A stretch of 64,000 nt of DNA from Comamonas sp. B21-038 (GTDB lineage: Bacteria > Pseudomonadota > Gammaproteobacteria > Burkholderiales > Burkholderiaceae_C). The notes below the pieces were generated by a model. It was not told where the DNA came from, did not search any database, and saw nothing but the letters and a program-made list of their open reading frames with translations. A program made the position numbers and the translations under genes. Positions 1-10,504 of the stretch are shown here, in pieces; position 1 is the first letter of the stretch; each line of letters begins with the position of its first letter. The stretch covers positions 1,798,001 through 1,862,000 of the forward strand of contig NZ_CP092462.1 of NCBI RefSeq assembly GCF_022387135.1, given 5' to 3'.

Positions 1-100
1 CATTCGCCACTGGATGGGCGAAGATCCCGGCTACACAAGCTCGCGCAGCGCATCGGCGCTTTCTGCCAACGCCGCTGCAGCTCTTCAGGAGACCCACCCC

Positions 101-1087
101 ATGATCCCCCATGCGCTCGCTTCTGCTGCCGCATTGGCAATGGCTGCTAGCTTGGCCGTTGCGGCCAATCCGGCCCTTGCCGCCTATCCAGACAAGCCCA
201 TCAAGCTGATCGTGCCGTTCCCACCCGGCCAGGCCACCGATATCTTTGCCCGTGCGCTGGCCGACAAGCTGGGCCAAAGGCTCGGTCAACCGCTGGTGGT
301 GGAGAACAAAGCCGGCGCGGGCAGCAATATCGGCTCCGAGCAGGTTGCGCGCAGCGCCGCCGATGGTTACACCTTGCTGGTGGCGGGCAGCGCGATGGCG
401 GTGAACCAGACCTTGTACAAAAAGGTGAACTTCGATCCGCGGGCCGACCTGGTTGGCATCAGCTTGATCGCCAAGGTGCCGCTGGTCTTTCTGGCCAATC
501 CGGCCAGCGGTATCAAAAGCATGAACGACCTGGTGAGCAAGGCCCGCGCCGAGCCCGGCAAGCTGAGCTATGCCAGCGCCGGCATTGGCGGCACCCAGCA
601 TTTGAGCGCGGAGATGGTCAAGGCCCGCGCAGCGCTGCAGATCGAACATATTCCCTACAAAGGCAGCGGCCCGGCGCAGGCGGATTTTCTGGGCAACCAG
701 GTGCCGCTGATGGTGGATTCGGTCACTGCCGCGTTGGCCAACATCCAGGCCGGCAAGGCGGTGCCGCTGGGCGTGACCTCAGCCACCCGTTCCAGCCAGT
801 TGCCCCAGGTACCAACGATTGCTGAATCCGGCTTGCCTGAGTTCAAGGGTTTCGAGGCCGTGGGCTGGCTCGGGCTGATGGCCCCCAAGGGGACGCCCAA
901 AGCCATTGTCGACAAGTTGACCCAAGAAACGGTGGCCATTCTCAGCAGCGCCGAGATGCAGAAATTCATCCGCGACCGGGGCTCCGAGCCCGCACCGACC
1001 AGCGGCCCGGAGATGGACCGCTTTGTCGCCAGCGAAATGGTGGAATGGGGCAAGGCCGTCAAGCAATCGGGCGCGACCGTGGAATAG
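101..1087 (+). CDS. Bug/TctC-family tripartite tricarboxylate receptor, periplasmic solute-binding protein
   Basis: This is a periplasmic solute receptor of the Bug (TctC) family, which binds carboxylates and similar small ligands. I chose the ATG at 101 because CAGGAG lies just upstream and the protein then begins with a clean signal peptide ending near [13 protein letters not shown]. The longer frame from 14 would bury that signal. The mature part shows family hallmarks: [18 protein letters not shown] near the N-terminus, [15 protein letters not shown] in the ligand loop, and [13 protein letters not shown]. The length of 328 residues is normal. No TctA/TctB membrane partners are nearby, so it is an orphan receptor, as is common in Burkholderiales. 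The ligand cannot be predicted. An open frame that ends at a TGA overlapping the ATG (ATGA) may be the tail of an upstream gene outside the window. Confidence 0.9.
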   Translation: MIPHALASAAALAMAASLAVAANPALAAYPDKPIKLIVPFPPGQATDIFARALADKLGQRLGQPLVVENKAGAGSNIGSEQVARSAADGYTLLVAGSAMAVNQTLYKKVNFDPRADLVGISLIAKVPLVFLANPASGIKSMNDLVSKARAEPGKLSYASAGIGGTQHLSAEMVKARAALQIEHIPYKGSGPAQADFLGNQVPLMVDSVTAALANIQAGKAVPLGVTSATRSSQLPQVPTIAESGLPEFKGFEAVGWLGLMAPKGTPKAIVDKLTQETVAILSSAEMQKFIRDRGSEPAPTSGPEMDRFVASEMVEWGKAVKQSGATVE

Positions 1088-1212
1088 GGCTACCCCCAGG
1101 CTGCGCGGCCAGAACCCTTACGCCCCGCCGACCATGTCACCCAGGCGTCCCAGTGCCTGGATGTGCTTTTCTACACTCTTTGTCGCCTATAGACCGAAAT
1201 GGAGACAAAGAC

Positions 1213-2193
1213 ATGGTGTTGACGCGCAGAAGCCTGGTGCAAGCCGGGGCCGCCACGACAATGGGAGCTTATATCGGGGCCGGCGCATCGCTGGCCCACG
1301 CGAACAAGCGCTTTCCCAACCGGGCGATCAAGCTCGTAGTGGCCTTTCCCGCCGGGGGGCCGACCGACCTGACAATGCGCCAGCTCGCCGAGAACGCCGC
1401 CAAGGTGCTGGGCCAGCCGATTGTGGTGGAGAACCGCCCCGGCGCGGCGGGTTCGCTGCCTGCGGCCCAGCTACAGAACACGGTGGCCGATGGCTATACC
1501 ATCGCCCAGCTGCCGATGAGCGTGATGCGCCTGCCTTTCACCACGGGCCTCAAATGGAACCCGGTGGAGGATCTGAGCTACATCATCAATGTCACCGGCT
1601 ATGCGTTCTGCATGGTGGCCAGCACCCAGTCCGGGCTCAAGAATTGGCAGGAGGTCGTAGCCTGGGCCAAGGCCCACCCTGGCAAGCTGACCTTGGGCAA
1701 TACCGGTACCTATACTTCGCCGCATGTCACCTCGGCCATCATTGCGCAGCAGCTTGGACTGGATGTCGTACATGTGCCCTACAAAGGATCGGCGGAGCTG
1801 ATGCGCGCGACGATGGCAGGCGAGGTGATGGTCGCGGCCGACACCAGTGCCGTGATCCCCTATGTAGACCAGGGCCGCATGGTCGCGTTGAACGTCTGGA
1901 CCGAAAAGCGCCTGCCCACCTTGCCCAATACCCCCACCTTGATCGAGCTCGGCCTGCCCACCACGCAATACTCGCCGTTTGGCCTGGTGGGCCCCAAGGG
2001 CATGCCGGCCGATGTGCAAGCCACTTTGCACAAAGCGTTCAAGGAAGCGATGGAGATGGAAAGCTACCAGGCGATGCTGCAGCGCTTTGAGATGCTGCCG
2101 ATTTACATGAACAGTGCCGACTACAAGAAGTTTGCCGCCGAGTCGACCGTCAAGGAAAAGGCCGTGCTGGCCAAGCTGGGTCCCCAGGCTTGA
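1213..2193 (+). CDS. Bug/TctC-family solute-binding protein, probable Tat signal
   Basis: This is a second Bug-family receptor directly downstream of the first, 326 residues long. The ATG at 1213 follows GGAGACAAAG, a good ribosome binding site. The N-terminus MVLTRRSLVQAGAATTMGAY has a twin-arginine motif (TRRSLVQ) before a hydrophobic stretch, so export by Tat is likely rather than Sec. Family motifs are clear: IKLVVAFPAGGPTDLTMR, VVENRPGAAGSLPAA and VHVPYKGSAELMRA. It shares the fold but not close identity with its neighbour, so the two receptors probably bind different ligands. The gap of 125 bp allows either co-transcription or a separate promoter. Confidence 0.9.
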   Translation: MVLTRRSLVQAGAATTMGAYIGAGASLAHANKRFPNRAIKLVVAFPAGGPTDLTMRQLAENAAKVLGQPIVVENRPGAAGSLPAAQLQNTVADGYTIAQLPMSVMRLPFTTGLKWNPVEDLSYIINVTGYAFCMVASTQSGLKNWQEVVAWAKAHPGKLTLGNTGTYTSPHVTSAIIAQQLGLDVVHVPYKGSAELMRATMAGEVMVAADTSAVIPYVDQGRMVALNVWTEKRLPTLPNTPTLIELGLPTTQYSPFGLVGPKGMPADVQATLHKAFKEAMEMESYQAMLQRFEMLPIYMNSADYKKFAAESTVKEKAVLAKLGPQA

Positions 2194-2241
2194 CGGAGCC
2201 GAGGCGACCGATGGGCGTGGCAACGGCAGCAGGGTGATGAA

Positions 2242-2261
2242 AACTGTATTTATATACAGTA
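2242..2261. promoter_or_regulatory. LexA (SOS) box 1, distal
   Basis: The 20-mer AACTGTATTTATATACAGTA contains CTGT-N8-ACAG (2244-2259), the LexA operator pattern, with an AT-rich centre. It lies about 150 bp upstream of the radical SAM gene and in the same gap as a second box. Confidence 0.8.
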
Positions 2262-2370
2262 TTTGTTAAACACCGCTTCATCTGATCGGTGCCGCCCCTC
2301 TATGAAGGGGTCTGCTTACGCTGACAGCATTGAAGGCAGCGCTGGCCATCGCGAGAAGGTTTTGCTAGAA

Positions 2371-2390
2371 TACTGTATATATACACAGTA
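2371..2390. promoter_or_regulatory. LexA (SOS) box 2, proximal
   Basis: TACTGTATATATACACAGTA is very close to the classical gammaproteobacterial LexA operator (CTGT-N8-ACAG at 2373-2388). It ends four bases before the ATG at 2394, so bound LexA would block initiation of the repair cassette. Confidence 0.88.
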
Positions 2391-2393
2391 TTT

Positions 2394-3722
2394 ATGCAAA
2401 CCCTCGCCAAACTCCAGATTCTGGCCGACGCCGCCAAATACGATGCCAGCTGCGCATCCAGCGGCAGCAAGCCCCGCAATTCCCTGGGCGGCAAGGGGAT
2501 GGGCTCGACCGAGGGCATAGGCATCTGCCACAGCTACACGCCCGATGGCCGCTGTGTCTCGCTGCTGAAGATTCTGCTGACGAACTTCTGCATCTATGAC
2601 TGCCGCTACTGCATCAACCGCAAAAGCTCCAATGTGCAGCGCGCCCGCTTCAGCGCGGCCGAGGTGGTGGGGCTCACTCTGGACTTCTACCGCCGCAACT
2701 GCATAGAAGGCCTGTTTCTGTCCAGCGGCATCATCCAGTCGTCCGACTACACGATGGAGCAACTGGTCGAGGTGGCCCGCAGCCTGCGCGAGGACCACGA
2801 TTTTCGCGGCTACATTCACCTCAAGACGATTCCAGATGCGTCCCCCGAGTTGTTGGCGCTGGCGGGCCGCTATGCGGACCGGCTCAGCATCAATATCGAG
2901 CTGCCCACGCAGCAGGGCCTGCAGCAATTGGCGCCGGAAAAGGATGCTGTGGGCATTGCCTCGGCCATGCACCAGGTCGCGGAGCATATCGAAGTGGCCC
3001 GGCAGCAGAAGCAAGACCAGCAGGGCAGCAAGCTGGTATCGCTGCCCCGCCAGCGCCAGGCGGCCCGGGCGGCAGCGCCCAGCTATGCGCCTGCGGGCCA
3101 AAGCACCCAAATGATTGTCGGCGCCGACAGCGCCAATGATGCGACCATTCTGCTCACCAGCAGCGCGCTCTACACCGGCCAGCGTCTGCGCCGGGTCTAC
3201 TACTCGGCTTTCAGCCCCATCCCCGATGCCTCATCCGATCTGCCCCTGCAGGCGCCGCCGCTGATTCGCGAACACCGGCTCTACCAGGCCGATTGGCTGA
3301 TGCGCTTTTATGGATTCAGCCCGGCTGAGATCACCGCGCCAGCGAGCGGCGGCATGCTCGATCTGGAGCTGGACCCCAAACTTGCCTGGGCGCTGTCGCA
3401 GCGCCAGCATTTTCCGGTGGATTTGAACCGCGCGGCCAAGGCCTGGCTGCTGCGGGTGCCGGGCTTGGGTGTCGGCAGTGTGGAGCGCCTGTTGGCCGCG
3501 CGCAGGGTGCGCCGGCTGCGGCTGGCCGATCTGCAGCAGCTGCGCGTCGCCACCAGCAAGGTGCTGCCTTTTGTCGAGCTCGATGACTACCACCCGCCGC
3601 TGGCCATGCTCGACAGCCCCGGCTTGCGCCAACAGCTGCTTGCCCAGATGGGGCAGGGGGCTGTGCAGCGCCGGCACAGTGGCATGCAACTGGCGGCTGC
3701 GGCGCAGATCGCCTTGTTTTGA
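2394..3722 (+). CDS. Putative DNA modification/repair radical SAM protein
   Basis: This is a 442-residue radical SAM protein of the family typically paired with DUF4130/UDG-like proteins. The cluster motif is FCIYDCRYC (C-x3-C-x2-C) near residues 64-72, which should bind a 4Fe-4S cluster and S-adenosylmethionine. A helix-hairpin-helix-like segment (LLRVPGLGVGSVERLLAARR, around residue 350) near the C-terminus suggests DNA binding. The ATG is five bases after a LexA box, so the gene should be induced by DNA damage. The next gene starts only 11 bp downstream and is its standard partner. The reaction is not established for the family; a role in nucleic acid repair or modification is inferred from domains and SOS control. 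Confidence 0.88.
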   Translation: MQTLAKLQILADAAKYDASCASSGSKPRNSLGGKGMGSTEGIGICHSYTPDGRCVSLLKILLTNFCIYDCRYCINRKSSNVQRARFSAAEVVGLTLDFYRRNCIEGLFLSSGIIQSSDYTMEQLVEVARSLREDHDFRGYIHLKTIPDASPELLALAGRYADRLSINIELPTQQGLQQLAPEKDAVGIASAMHQVAEHIEVARQQKQDQQGSKLVSLPRQRQAARAAAPSYAPAGQSTQMIVGADSANDATILLTSSALYTGQRLRRVYYSAFSPIPDASSDLPLQAPPLIREHRLYQADWLMRFYGFSPAEITAPASGGMLDLELDPKLAWALSQRQHFPVDLNRAAKAWLLRVPGLGVGSVERLLAARRVRRLRLADLQQLRVATSKVLPFVELDDYHPPLAMLDSPGLRQQLLAQMGQGAVQRRHSGMQLAAAAQIALF

Positions 3723-3733
3723 GGAGGCCAGGC

Positions 3734-4636
3734 ATGCCAGCGGAGAACGACAGCTTGACGGTGATGCTGGAAGCACCGGATGACTTTGCCGGCTTTCGCC
3801 AGGCCGCGCGGGTGTTGCTGGCCCTGGGCGCAGCGCCTGACGCAGTGCACTGGCGCTGGACGGATGACCTGGCCACCCAAGCGGAAGAGGGTGATTTGTT
3901 TGCTGATGCTGTGGCAGCCAACGCGGCAGCCAATGGAGTGACGATCGACGCCGCAGCCCGCGCCATCACCCCCGATGCGCTGGACCGTTTGGCCATCGCA
4001 CCCGGCCAGCCGGTGCGCATCGGCAAACCCCAGCTGGCTGTGCTGCGCAATGCCTGCTGCCACCGCAATCCGGGGCGCTTCATGCTGTGCTACCGCTGGC
4101 TGTGGCGGGTTCAGTGCATGCCTGGCCTTGCGGGCGATACGCTCGATGCCGATTGGCGCGATATCGAACGCCTGGCGCATGCGGTGCGGCGAGAGATCCA
4201 CAAGATGCATGCCTTTGTGCGCTTCCGGCCCGCACAGGACGAAAACGGCAACCCCCTGCATGTGGCCTGGTTCGAGCCTGAGCACCACATCGTTCGCGCG
4301 GCCTCGGGCTTTTTCATGGAGCGCTTCAGCAATATGCGCTGGGCGATCCTCACTCCGGACTGCAGCGTGCTCTGGGACCAGGAATGCCTGCAATGGGGCC
4401 CTGGCGCCACGGCGGCCCAGGCGCCGGGCCCGGATGCGGGTGAAGCGCTATGGCTGGCCTATTACCAGTCCACCTTCAACCCGGCGCGCCTCAAGGAACA
4501 GGCCATGCTGCGCGAGATGCCGCGCCGGTACTGGAAGAACCTGCCCGAGACCCAGCTGATCAGCGGTCTGGTGGCAGGCGCGCGCAGCCGCACCGGAGAC
4601 ATGCTGGCGGCGCAGCCAGGCGCCCAGCGCGCCTGA
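3734..4636 (+). CDS. DUF4130 protein, partner of the radical SAM DNA-repair protein
   Basis: This 300-residue protein matches the DUF4130 'probable DNA metabolism' family. The most recognisable parts are a central RFRPAQDENGNPLHVAWFEP segment and the C-terminal RRYWKNLPET motif. The ATG at 3734 is preceded by GAGGAGG at 3721-3727, which overlaps the end of the radical SAM gene, so the two are co-transcribed and share LexA control. In many genomes this domain is fused to a uracil-DNA-glycosylase-like (UdgX-type) domain. Here the protein ends soon after DUF4130 and no UDG domain is encoded nearby, so this is the short form. Biochemical function is unknown. Confidence 0.85.
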   Translation: MPAENDSLTVMLEAPDDFAGFRQAARVLLALGAAPDAVHWRWTDDLATQAEEGDLFADAVAANAAANGVTIDAAARAITPDALDRLAIAPGQPVRIGKPQLAVLRNACCHRNPGRFMLCYRWLWRVQCMPGLAGDTLDADWRDIERLAHAVRREIHKMHAFVRFRPAQDENGNPLHVAWFEPEHHIVRAASGFFMERFSNMRWAILTPDCSVLWDQECLQWGPGATAAQAPGPDAGEALWLAYYQSTFNPARLKEQAMLREMPRRYWKNLPETQLISGLVAGARSRTGDMLAAQPGAQRA

Positions 4637-4658
4637 CGCAGACAGCGGTTTTTCAGGC

Positions 4659-5660
4659 TCAGTGCAGTGATACGTCTTCGCGGCGCACATGGTCGTTGGC
4701 CGTGCCGGTAGGCCGGCTCGACCAGTAGCCTGCGAGCAGAGATCCCGATATGTTGTGCCAGACCGAGAAAATGGCGCCTGGCAGCGCGGCCATCGGGCTG
4801 AAGAACTTCGCGCCCAGGCTGGCCGCGAGGCCCGAGTTCTGCATGCCCACCTCGATCGCCAATGTGCGGCAGACCGATTTGTCAAAGCCCAGCAGGCGCC
4901 CGCCCCAGTAACCACCCAGGTAACCGATCAGGTTGTGCGCAATCACGCCCGCCACCACGACGCCACCCACGGTGGCGATGCGGTCGCGGCTCAAGGCCAC
5001 GACGGTGGACAGCACCAGCAGGATCGCCACCATCGACACGAGCGGCAGCAGACGCTCGACGCGCTTGATCTGCGCATGCCAGAAATGGTTCAGCAGCAGG
5101 CCCAGGCCAATCGGCAGCAGCACGATCTGTGCAATCTCCATCAACAGCGCGCTGACCGGCACATCGATCGACGCCGAAATATAGAGGCGCGCAAGCAGCG
5201 GCGTGGCCACAATGCCGACCAGGGTGGACAGTGCACTGATCGTCACCGACAGCGCCACATCGCCCTTGGACAGAAAAATCATCACATTCGACGACGTACC
5301 GCTGGCGACGCTGCCGACCAGCACCATGCCGGCCGTCAGCTCGGGCGGCATGTTCAGCGCCTTGGCAATCAGCCAGGCGGCCAGCGGCATGATGAGGTAG
5401 TGCAGGAACAACCCGGCCGCAATCGGCGCAGGGCGCTGCAGTACGCGGCTGAAGTCGCTGATGCGCAGGGTGACGCCCATCGCAAACATGATCAGCATCA
5501 GCAACTGGGCAATATGGGGCTTGAAGCCCAGGAAGGCGGAGGGCGCGCTGTAGGCGATCAGCGCCATCACAGCTGCCCAGACGGGAAAAAGACGGGTCAA
5601 CAAAGCAAGCACGGAAGTATCCAGACCAAAGCAAAGCCTGGGCGCTGCGCTTTCGGCCAT
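4659..5660 (-). CDS. Bile acid:sodium symporter family transporter (BASS/PanS-like)
   Basis: This is a polytopic membrane carrier of the bile-acid:Na+ symporter superfamily, about 333 residues with roughly nine or ten hydrophobic segments. It shows the crossover-type motifs [20 protein letters not shown] and [14 protein letters not shown], which form the ion-binding core in this family. Bacterial members move pantoate-like or other organic anions; the substrate here is unknown. The start is uncertain: a TTG at 5756 would extend the frame by 32 low-complexity residues, and I prefer ATG 5660. It converges with the DUF4130 gene with only 22 bp between their ends. Confidence 0.85.
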   Translation of the reverse strand: MAESAAPRLCFGLDTSVLALLTRLFPVWAAVMALIAYSAPSAFLGFKPHIAQLLMLIMFAMGVTLRISDFSRVLQRPAPIAAGLFLHYLIMPLAAWLIAKALNMPPELTAGMVLVGSVASGTSSNVMIFLSKGDVALSVTISALSTLVGIVATPLLARLYISASIDVPVSALLMEIAQIVLLPIGLGLLLNHFWHAQIKRVERLLPLVSMVAILLVLSTVVALSRDRIATVGGVVVAGVIAHNLIGYLGGYWGGRLLGFDKSVCRTLAIEVGMQNSGLAASLGAKFFSPMAALPGAIFSVWHNISGSLLAGYWSSRPTGTANDHVRREDVSLH

Positions 5661-6324
5661 GGCCGGTGCAACGCCCGTGGGAGAAGAACGGGGTGGGGGC
5701 TGATGCGATGCGGCGGAGGTGGCGCTGTGCCGGGCCAGGGATAGCGGCCAGTGCAACAGCGCTGCGATGAATGCAGGCTACAGGTGGTAGCGGGCAAGCG
5801 CCGGATGCTTGTGGCGGGCCGCATCAGGCCTGCCATCATAAAGTTACGATTGCAACTGGTTGGGGGCAGGCTGCGGTGGCAACACAGCACACTCGGATAT
5901 CCGCAGGCGGGTGTCTGTCGGCGCAATGCCTGTTGCAGGCGCAGACCCTGCCGCGCGCAAAGTTGGCATTTTTTGTACCCGAAGCCTGCTACGTTCTGCA
6001 TAGCAATGTTGGTCCCATGTGTGGGCCGCATTCAGTGCCGGCGCGGCGCTGCGCAAGGTTTGGCCACTGCAGTTTTTATTGTAGGACTGCAGGCATTTTG
6101 TAACCTTTGGACGCAGGCCGCCGCTGCAATCTGCAGATCATCCGGTAGAGTCGTTGAGATTGGTTAACGATCTGATGCATTAATGCAACACCATGACAGT
6201 GTCACTGGTGGCAATGCATCTCCTGCTCTGGAACTGCCGCTGCGACGCGCCGCCAGGGCCATTTCTAACTCGGTGCCATGCGGCCATGCACGCTGGACAC
6301 ATTTTTTGGGAGGAAGGTGCAGTT
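5661..6324. other. Intergenic region without a recognisable gene
   Basis: Between the divergent symporter and antiporter genes I see no convincing coding sequence, RNA gene or repeat. Short open frames here lack good start signals and look non-coding. The right end carries the strong ribosome binding site GGGAGGAAGG of the next gene, and both genes' promoters must lie within this stretch. Confidence 0.5.
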
Positions 6325-7632
6325 ATGCCACCCCATGCAGCATCCTCAATGCCCTTGCCGCAAGTTGGCGGCTGGCTTGAACACAGTGTTGGCCCGTTGA
6401 TGAGCTGGTGCGTGCTGGTAGCGGCCGCCGCGCTGGCCGGCCATATGGTTTTTCGGCTCACCGGCTTTCCCCGCATGCTGGGTTATACCGTCGTCGGCCT
6501 GCTGGCCGGCTGGCTCGGGTTTGGCGATCTGCCCTGGCCGCTGCAAGGCAATACCCAGGTGCTGCTGCACACGGCCGTAGGCACCAGCATGCTGATTGCC
6601 GCCTCGCAAATCTCGCTCAAATGGTTGGTGCGTCAGCCTTTTTTGCTGCTGCAAAGCCTGGTCGAATCGCTGGCAGCCCTCGTGCTGGTCACGGGCACCC
6701 TGCAACTGCTCGGCATGGGCTGGGCGGTGTCACTGGGTGTTGGCGTGATCGCGATGGCGGCCTCTCCATCCGTTCTTTTGCGCATCTCCTCGGATCTGCG
6801 CTCCAGCGGGGCCGTCACCGACCGCAGCGTGTTGATGGCAACGCTCAGCTGCGTATACGCACTGGTGCTGGGCTTGGTCATCACCGTGGCATGGTCGCCG
6901 GTGGCTGGCACGGATGCCCAGTCTGGCCTGGTGCTGACCGCAGCCGGCATGGGCCATCTGTTGTGGAACCTGGGCCTGACCCTGTTGTGGGCGCTGCTGA
7001 CCACCGCCGCCTTGTGGCCGGTGTTGCGCTGGACCTCGTCGCGCAGCGACTCCACCGCGCTGTACATGCTTGCCGTGCTGGTGGCAGCCAGCCTGCTGTC
7101 TGAGCGCCTGGGCGGCTCGGCGGCGCTGGCTTTTGTCCTCGCCGGCGTGATGCTGCGCAATCTCAGCCCCAGGCCGATGATCTGGCCCACGGCCTTCATG
7201 GCGGGCAACACCATGCTCAATCTGCTGATGTTTGTGCTGGTGGCCAGCATGGCTGGCCAGATGGCGCCGAGCGCAGCGCTGATCAGCGTGGTGGCGGCAG
7301 CCAGCCTGGCGCGCCTGCTGGGGAAGATGGGCGGGGTCATCTTGCTGGGCGCAGGCACCGGTATTGGCTGGCTGCGCCAGTGGCCAGTCGCCTGCGCGCA
7401 ATCGCCCAGCTCGGGCCTGGCACTGCTGATTGCCTCGGCCCAGGTGGCGCAATGGGCCACCACCAACCCGGATGTCGCCATCAGCGTATCGTCGATTGCG
7501 CTGCCAATGATTGTGCTGTGTGAGGTGATCGGTGTGCTGCTGGCCTCGCTCGCGCTGTGGCGCAGTGGCGAGGCCCACCGCGGTATCGGTCTGTCCGCCC
7601 TCACCAGCAAGGAGAAACGCCATGACGCTTGA
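6325..7632 (+). CDS. Cation:proton antiporter-like membrane protein
   Basis: This 435-residue protein has about 12 hydrophobic segments and resembles the CPA (Na+/H+ exchanger) membrane domain. Examples are [20 protein letters not shown] near the start and [18 protein letters not shown] in the middle. The ATG at 6325 is chosen because it follows GGGAGGAAGG with correct spacing; an upstream in-frame ATG at 6193 has no such site. No TrkA-N regulatory domain follows. Its 3' end overlaps the YbdK-type ligase start by 11 bp, so the transporter and ligase are translationally coupled. The ion or substrate is unknown. It may export the product of the neighbouring ligase, but that is inference. Confidence 0.75.
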   Translation: MPPHAASSMPLPQVGGWLEHSVGPLMSWCVLVAAAALAGHMVFRLTGFPRMLGYTVVGLLAGWLGFGDLPWPLQGNTQVLLHTAVGTSMLIAASQISLKWLVRQPFLLLQSLVESLAALVLVTGTLQLLGMGWAVSLGVGVIAMAASPSVLLRISSDLRSSGAVTDRSVLMATLSCVYALVLGLVITVAWSPVAGTDAQSGLVLTAAGMGHLLWNLGLTLLWALLTTAALWPVLRWTSSRSDSTALYMLAVLVAASLLSERLGGSAALAFVLAGVMLRNLSPRPMIWPTAFMAGNTMLNLLMFVLVASMAGQMAPSAALISVVAAASLARLLGKMGGVILLGAGTGIGWLRQWPVACAQSPSSGLALLIASAQVAQWATTNPDVAISVSSIALPMIVLCEVIGVLLASLALWRSGEAHRGIGLSALTSKEKRHDA

Positions 7633-8734
7633 AGCTTTCCAACAATCCCAGGCACTGACCTTGGGGGTGGAGCTGGAGCTGCAGCTGGTCAACACCAACC
7701 ACTATGACCTGACGCCTTACGCCCCCGATATGCTGGCCCTGCTGAAGAATGCGCAGGTGCCTGGCTCGATCGTGCCGGAGGTGACCACCAGCATGATCGA
7801 GATATCGACCGGTATCTGTACCGATGCGCAGGATGCCTACCAGCAGCTGACGGTCACGCGCGACGCGCTGGTCAAGGCGGCCGACAAGCTCAATATTGCG
7901 CTGGCCGGCGGGGGAACCCACCCGTTCCAGCAGTGGCACCAGCAGCGCATCTACAACAAGCCGCGTTTCAAAGAGATCACTGCGCTGTATGGCTACCTGA
8001 CCAAGCAATTCACGATCTTTGGCCAGCATGTGCATGTGGGCTGCCCCGGTGCCGACGCGGCATTGATGATGCTGCACCGGCTCTCGCGCTATATCCCGCA
8101 CTTTATTGCGCTGTCGGCCTCCAGCCCCTTTGTGCAAGGGCAGGACACCGCTTTCGATTCGGCGCGGCTGAACTCGGTGTTTGCGTTTCCGCTGTCTGGC
8201 CGGGCACCGTTTGCGCTGCACTGGGAGGACTTTGAGCGCTACTACGAGAAGATGACCGCCACTGGGGTGATCCACAGCATGAAGGATTTCTACTGGGATA
8301 TCCGCCCCAAGCCCGAGTTTGGCACCGTCGAGGTGCGGGTGTTTGACACGCCGCTGTCCATCGAGCGCGCCGTTGCACTGGCCGCCTATGTGCAGGCGCT
8401 GGGGGCCTGGTTCCTGGCCGAGGAGCCGTTCGAGCCCAGTGAGGACGACTACCTGGTCTACACCTACAACCGCTTCCAGGCCTGCCGATTCGGCCTGGAA
8501 GGCGCCTATGTGGACCCGGCAAGCAGCGAATCCTTTGGGCTGCGGGAGCACATCCTGCTGACCTTGCAGCGCATCCAGTCCTATGTGCCGGACAACAGCA
8601 AGGAGGCCTTGCTGCAGCTGCGCAAGACCGTCAACGAAGGGGTCAACGACGCCAGCCGCCTGCGCGAAGCCTATGCCCAGGCCCAGCAACTGCCCGAGGT
8701 GGTACGGCAGTCCACCCTGCGCTTTCGGTATTGA
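7622..8734 (+). CDS. Carboxylate-amine ligase, YbdK family (glutamate-cysteine-ligase type 2 fold)
   Basis: This is a 370-residue ATP-dependent ligase of the GCS2/YbdK family, joining a carboxylate (typically glutamate) to an amine. Diagnostic stretches are [13 protein letters not shown] at the N-terminus, [12 protein letters not shown], the metal-site-like QHVHVG, and [17 protein letters not shown]. The ATG at 7622 has AAGGAGAAACGCC upstream and lies inside the end of the antiporter gene. A class I glutamine amidotransferase follows immediately. Family members can make gamma-glutamyl compounds weakly; the physiological product is not established. Confidence 0.9.
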   Translation: MTLEAFQQSQALTLGVELELQLVNTNHYDLTPYAPDMLALLKNAQVPGSIVPEVTTSMIEISTGICTDAQDAYQQLTVTRDALVKAADKLNIALAGGGTHPFQQWHQQRIYNKPRFKEITALYGYLTKQFTIFGQHVHVGCPGADAALMMLHRLSRYIPHFIALSASSPFVQGQDTAFDSARLNSVFAFPLSGRAPFALHWEDFERYYEKMTATGVIHSMKDFYWDIRPKPEFGTVEVRVFDTPLSIERAVALAAYVQALGAWFLAEEPFEPSEDDYLVYTYNRFQACRFGLEGAYVDPASSESFGLREHILLTLQRIQSYVPDNSKEALLQLRKTVNEGVNDASRLREAYAQAQQLPEVVRQSTLRFRY

Positions 8735-8811
8735 TTGAAATACACCGGGTTGAAAGCCATCCGGGGCTGGCCTGCATTACAGTGCATGGTCAGCCTTTTT
8801 TGCCTTCACCC

Positions 8812-9594
8812 GTGTCTGAAAAATCTCTGCTGCTCATCCAGGTCGGCACACCGCCCGACGATATCCGTGCCCAGGCCGGCGATTTGCCGCTGTGGTTCTC
8901 CGCCGTGCTCGCTGCTGGGCCCGCGTTCAAGGTGGTGCGGGTGTTCGACGGTGAGCCCTTGCCGCCGCATGACGCGCACAGCGCCGCGATCATCACCGGC
9001 TCCTGGGCGATGGTCACCGATCGTCTGCCGTGGAGCGAAGCGGCGGCCCAGTGGATACGCGACGCGATGGCATTGGGGTTTCCGCTGTTTGGCGTCTGCT
9101 ACGGGCACCAGCTGATGGCCCATGCGCTGGGTGGCAAAGTTGATTACCACCCCAAGGGCCGCGAAATGGGCTGCCTCGATATCGACCTGCTGGCCGGGGC
9201 CGAGGAAGAGGCATTGCTGGCCGGCTCAGGCCCGCGCTTCAAAGCCCATCTGACCCATATGCAAACGGTGCTGGAGCTGCCGCCAGGCGCCCGGGTGCTC
9301 GCAAGATCAGCCCATGACCCGCACCAGGTGGTGCGCTATGGGGCCCATGCAGTGTCCACCCAGTTCCATCCGGAGTTCAGCCAAACGGTGGCTGCAGCCT
9401 GCATCCAGCTGCGTGCGAAGGTGCTGCAGTCGGAGGGCTTTGACCCGCAGGCGATGCTGGAGCAGCTGCGCGACACGCCTGTGCCGCAGCGGATGCTGCA
9501 GCGCTTTGTAGCCGCCTATGCCTGCCCGCCAGCAACCGCGCCGGCGCTGAACACGGCCTCGGGTGCTCAGGCCGGGACGACTTTGACGGTATAG
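8812..9594 (+). CDS. Class I glutamine amidotransferase-like protein
   Basis: This is a GATase1-fold protein of 260 residues from a GTG at 8812. A TTG at 8731 is an alternative start that would overlap the ligase stop. The nucleophile motif GVCYGHQ places Cys at residue 96, and FHPEF gives the His/Glu pair near 186 and 188, so the triad looks intact. It may hydrolyse glutamine or gamma-glutamyl amides, like the GuaA/PuuD/YfeJ-type enzymes. Lying next to a YbdK ligase and an antiporter, it may make or break the same gamma-glutamyl metabolite. Its 3' end overlaps the convergent DUF2322 gene by 28 bp. Confidence 0.88.
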   Translation: MSEKSLLLIQVGTPPDDIRAQAGDLPLWFSAVLAAGPAFKVVRVFDGEPLPPHDAHSAAIITGSWAMVTDRLPWSEAAAQWIRDAMALGFPLFGVCYGHQLMAHALGGKVDYHPKGREMGCLDIDLLAGAEEEALLAGSGPRFKAHLTHMQTVLELPPGARVLARSAHDPHQVVRYGAHAVSTQFHPEFSQTVAAACIQLRAKVLQSEGFDPQAMLEQLRDTPVPQRMLQRFVAAYACPPATAPALNTASGAQAGTTLTV

Positions 9595-9881
9595 CCCTTG
9601 CCGGAGGCGATGACTTCCAGCAGTCGGTCGATATTGGGATGCGCGCCGGGGCGGGCCTTGGCGTCGTCCGTATGTTCAGCAAAAATCTGCAGGCCTTCTT
9701 CGGCCGCTGCCACATTGATGCCGCCATGCTTGGCGGCCAGTGCGTTGTAGACCTTGGCCGAACCGGCCTTGCCGGGGGCATTCGGAATGGTGGCTGCGAC
9801 CTGGCCATCGGCATCGATCAGTTGCAGCTCGGCGATATGGTCAATGGAAGGCAGGGATTGGAGGTTGTCAGCAAATGCCAT
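9567..9881 (-). CDS. DUF2322 family protein
   Basis: This 104-residue cytoplasmic protein matches the DUF2322 family of short conserved proteobacterial proteins. The core TIPNAPGKAGSAKVYNALA and the ending RPGAHPNIDRLLEVI are typical. No signal peptide or membrane segment is present. The function of the family is unknown. It overlaps the end of the convergent amidotransferase gene by 28 bp. Confidence 0.85.
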   Translation of the reverse strand: MAFADNLQSLPSIDHIAELQLIDADGQVAATIPNAPGKAGSAKVYNALAAKHGGINVAAAEEGLQIFAEHTDDAKARPGAHPNIDRLLEVIASGKGYTVKVVPA

Positions 9882-10021
9882 GGGGCTCCTGGGCGCAGAA
9901 GTGGTATCAAAAAAATAGCTGCCGGTGCTTATTGCATGGGCAGCTCACGGGTTTTGTATTATGCAGCAAAGCCTTGCTGGCCAAGGGGGCAGGGCGGCCA
10001 TCCTGCCGCCCACAGCCATCG

Positions 10022-10504
<483 letters not shown>

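Noticed and set aside
1-104. Possible C-terminal end of an upstream gene, stop overlapping the first Bug start
   Set aside because: Only about 33 codons are visible with no recognisable motif, so it cannot be supported as a gene.
5661-6324. Several 60-140-codon ORFs in the gap
   Set aside because: No ribosome binding sites, no domain resemblance, and frames overlap on both strands as expected by chance at high GC.
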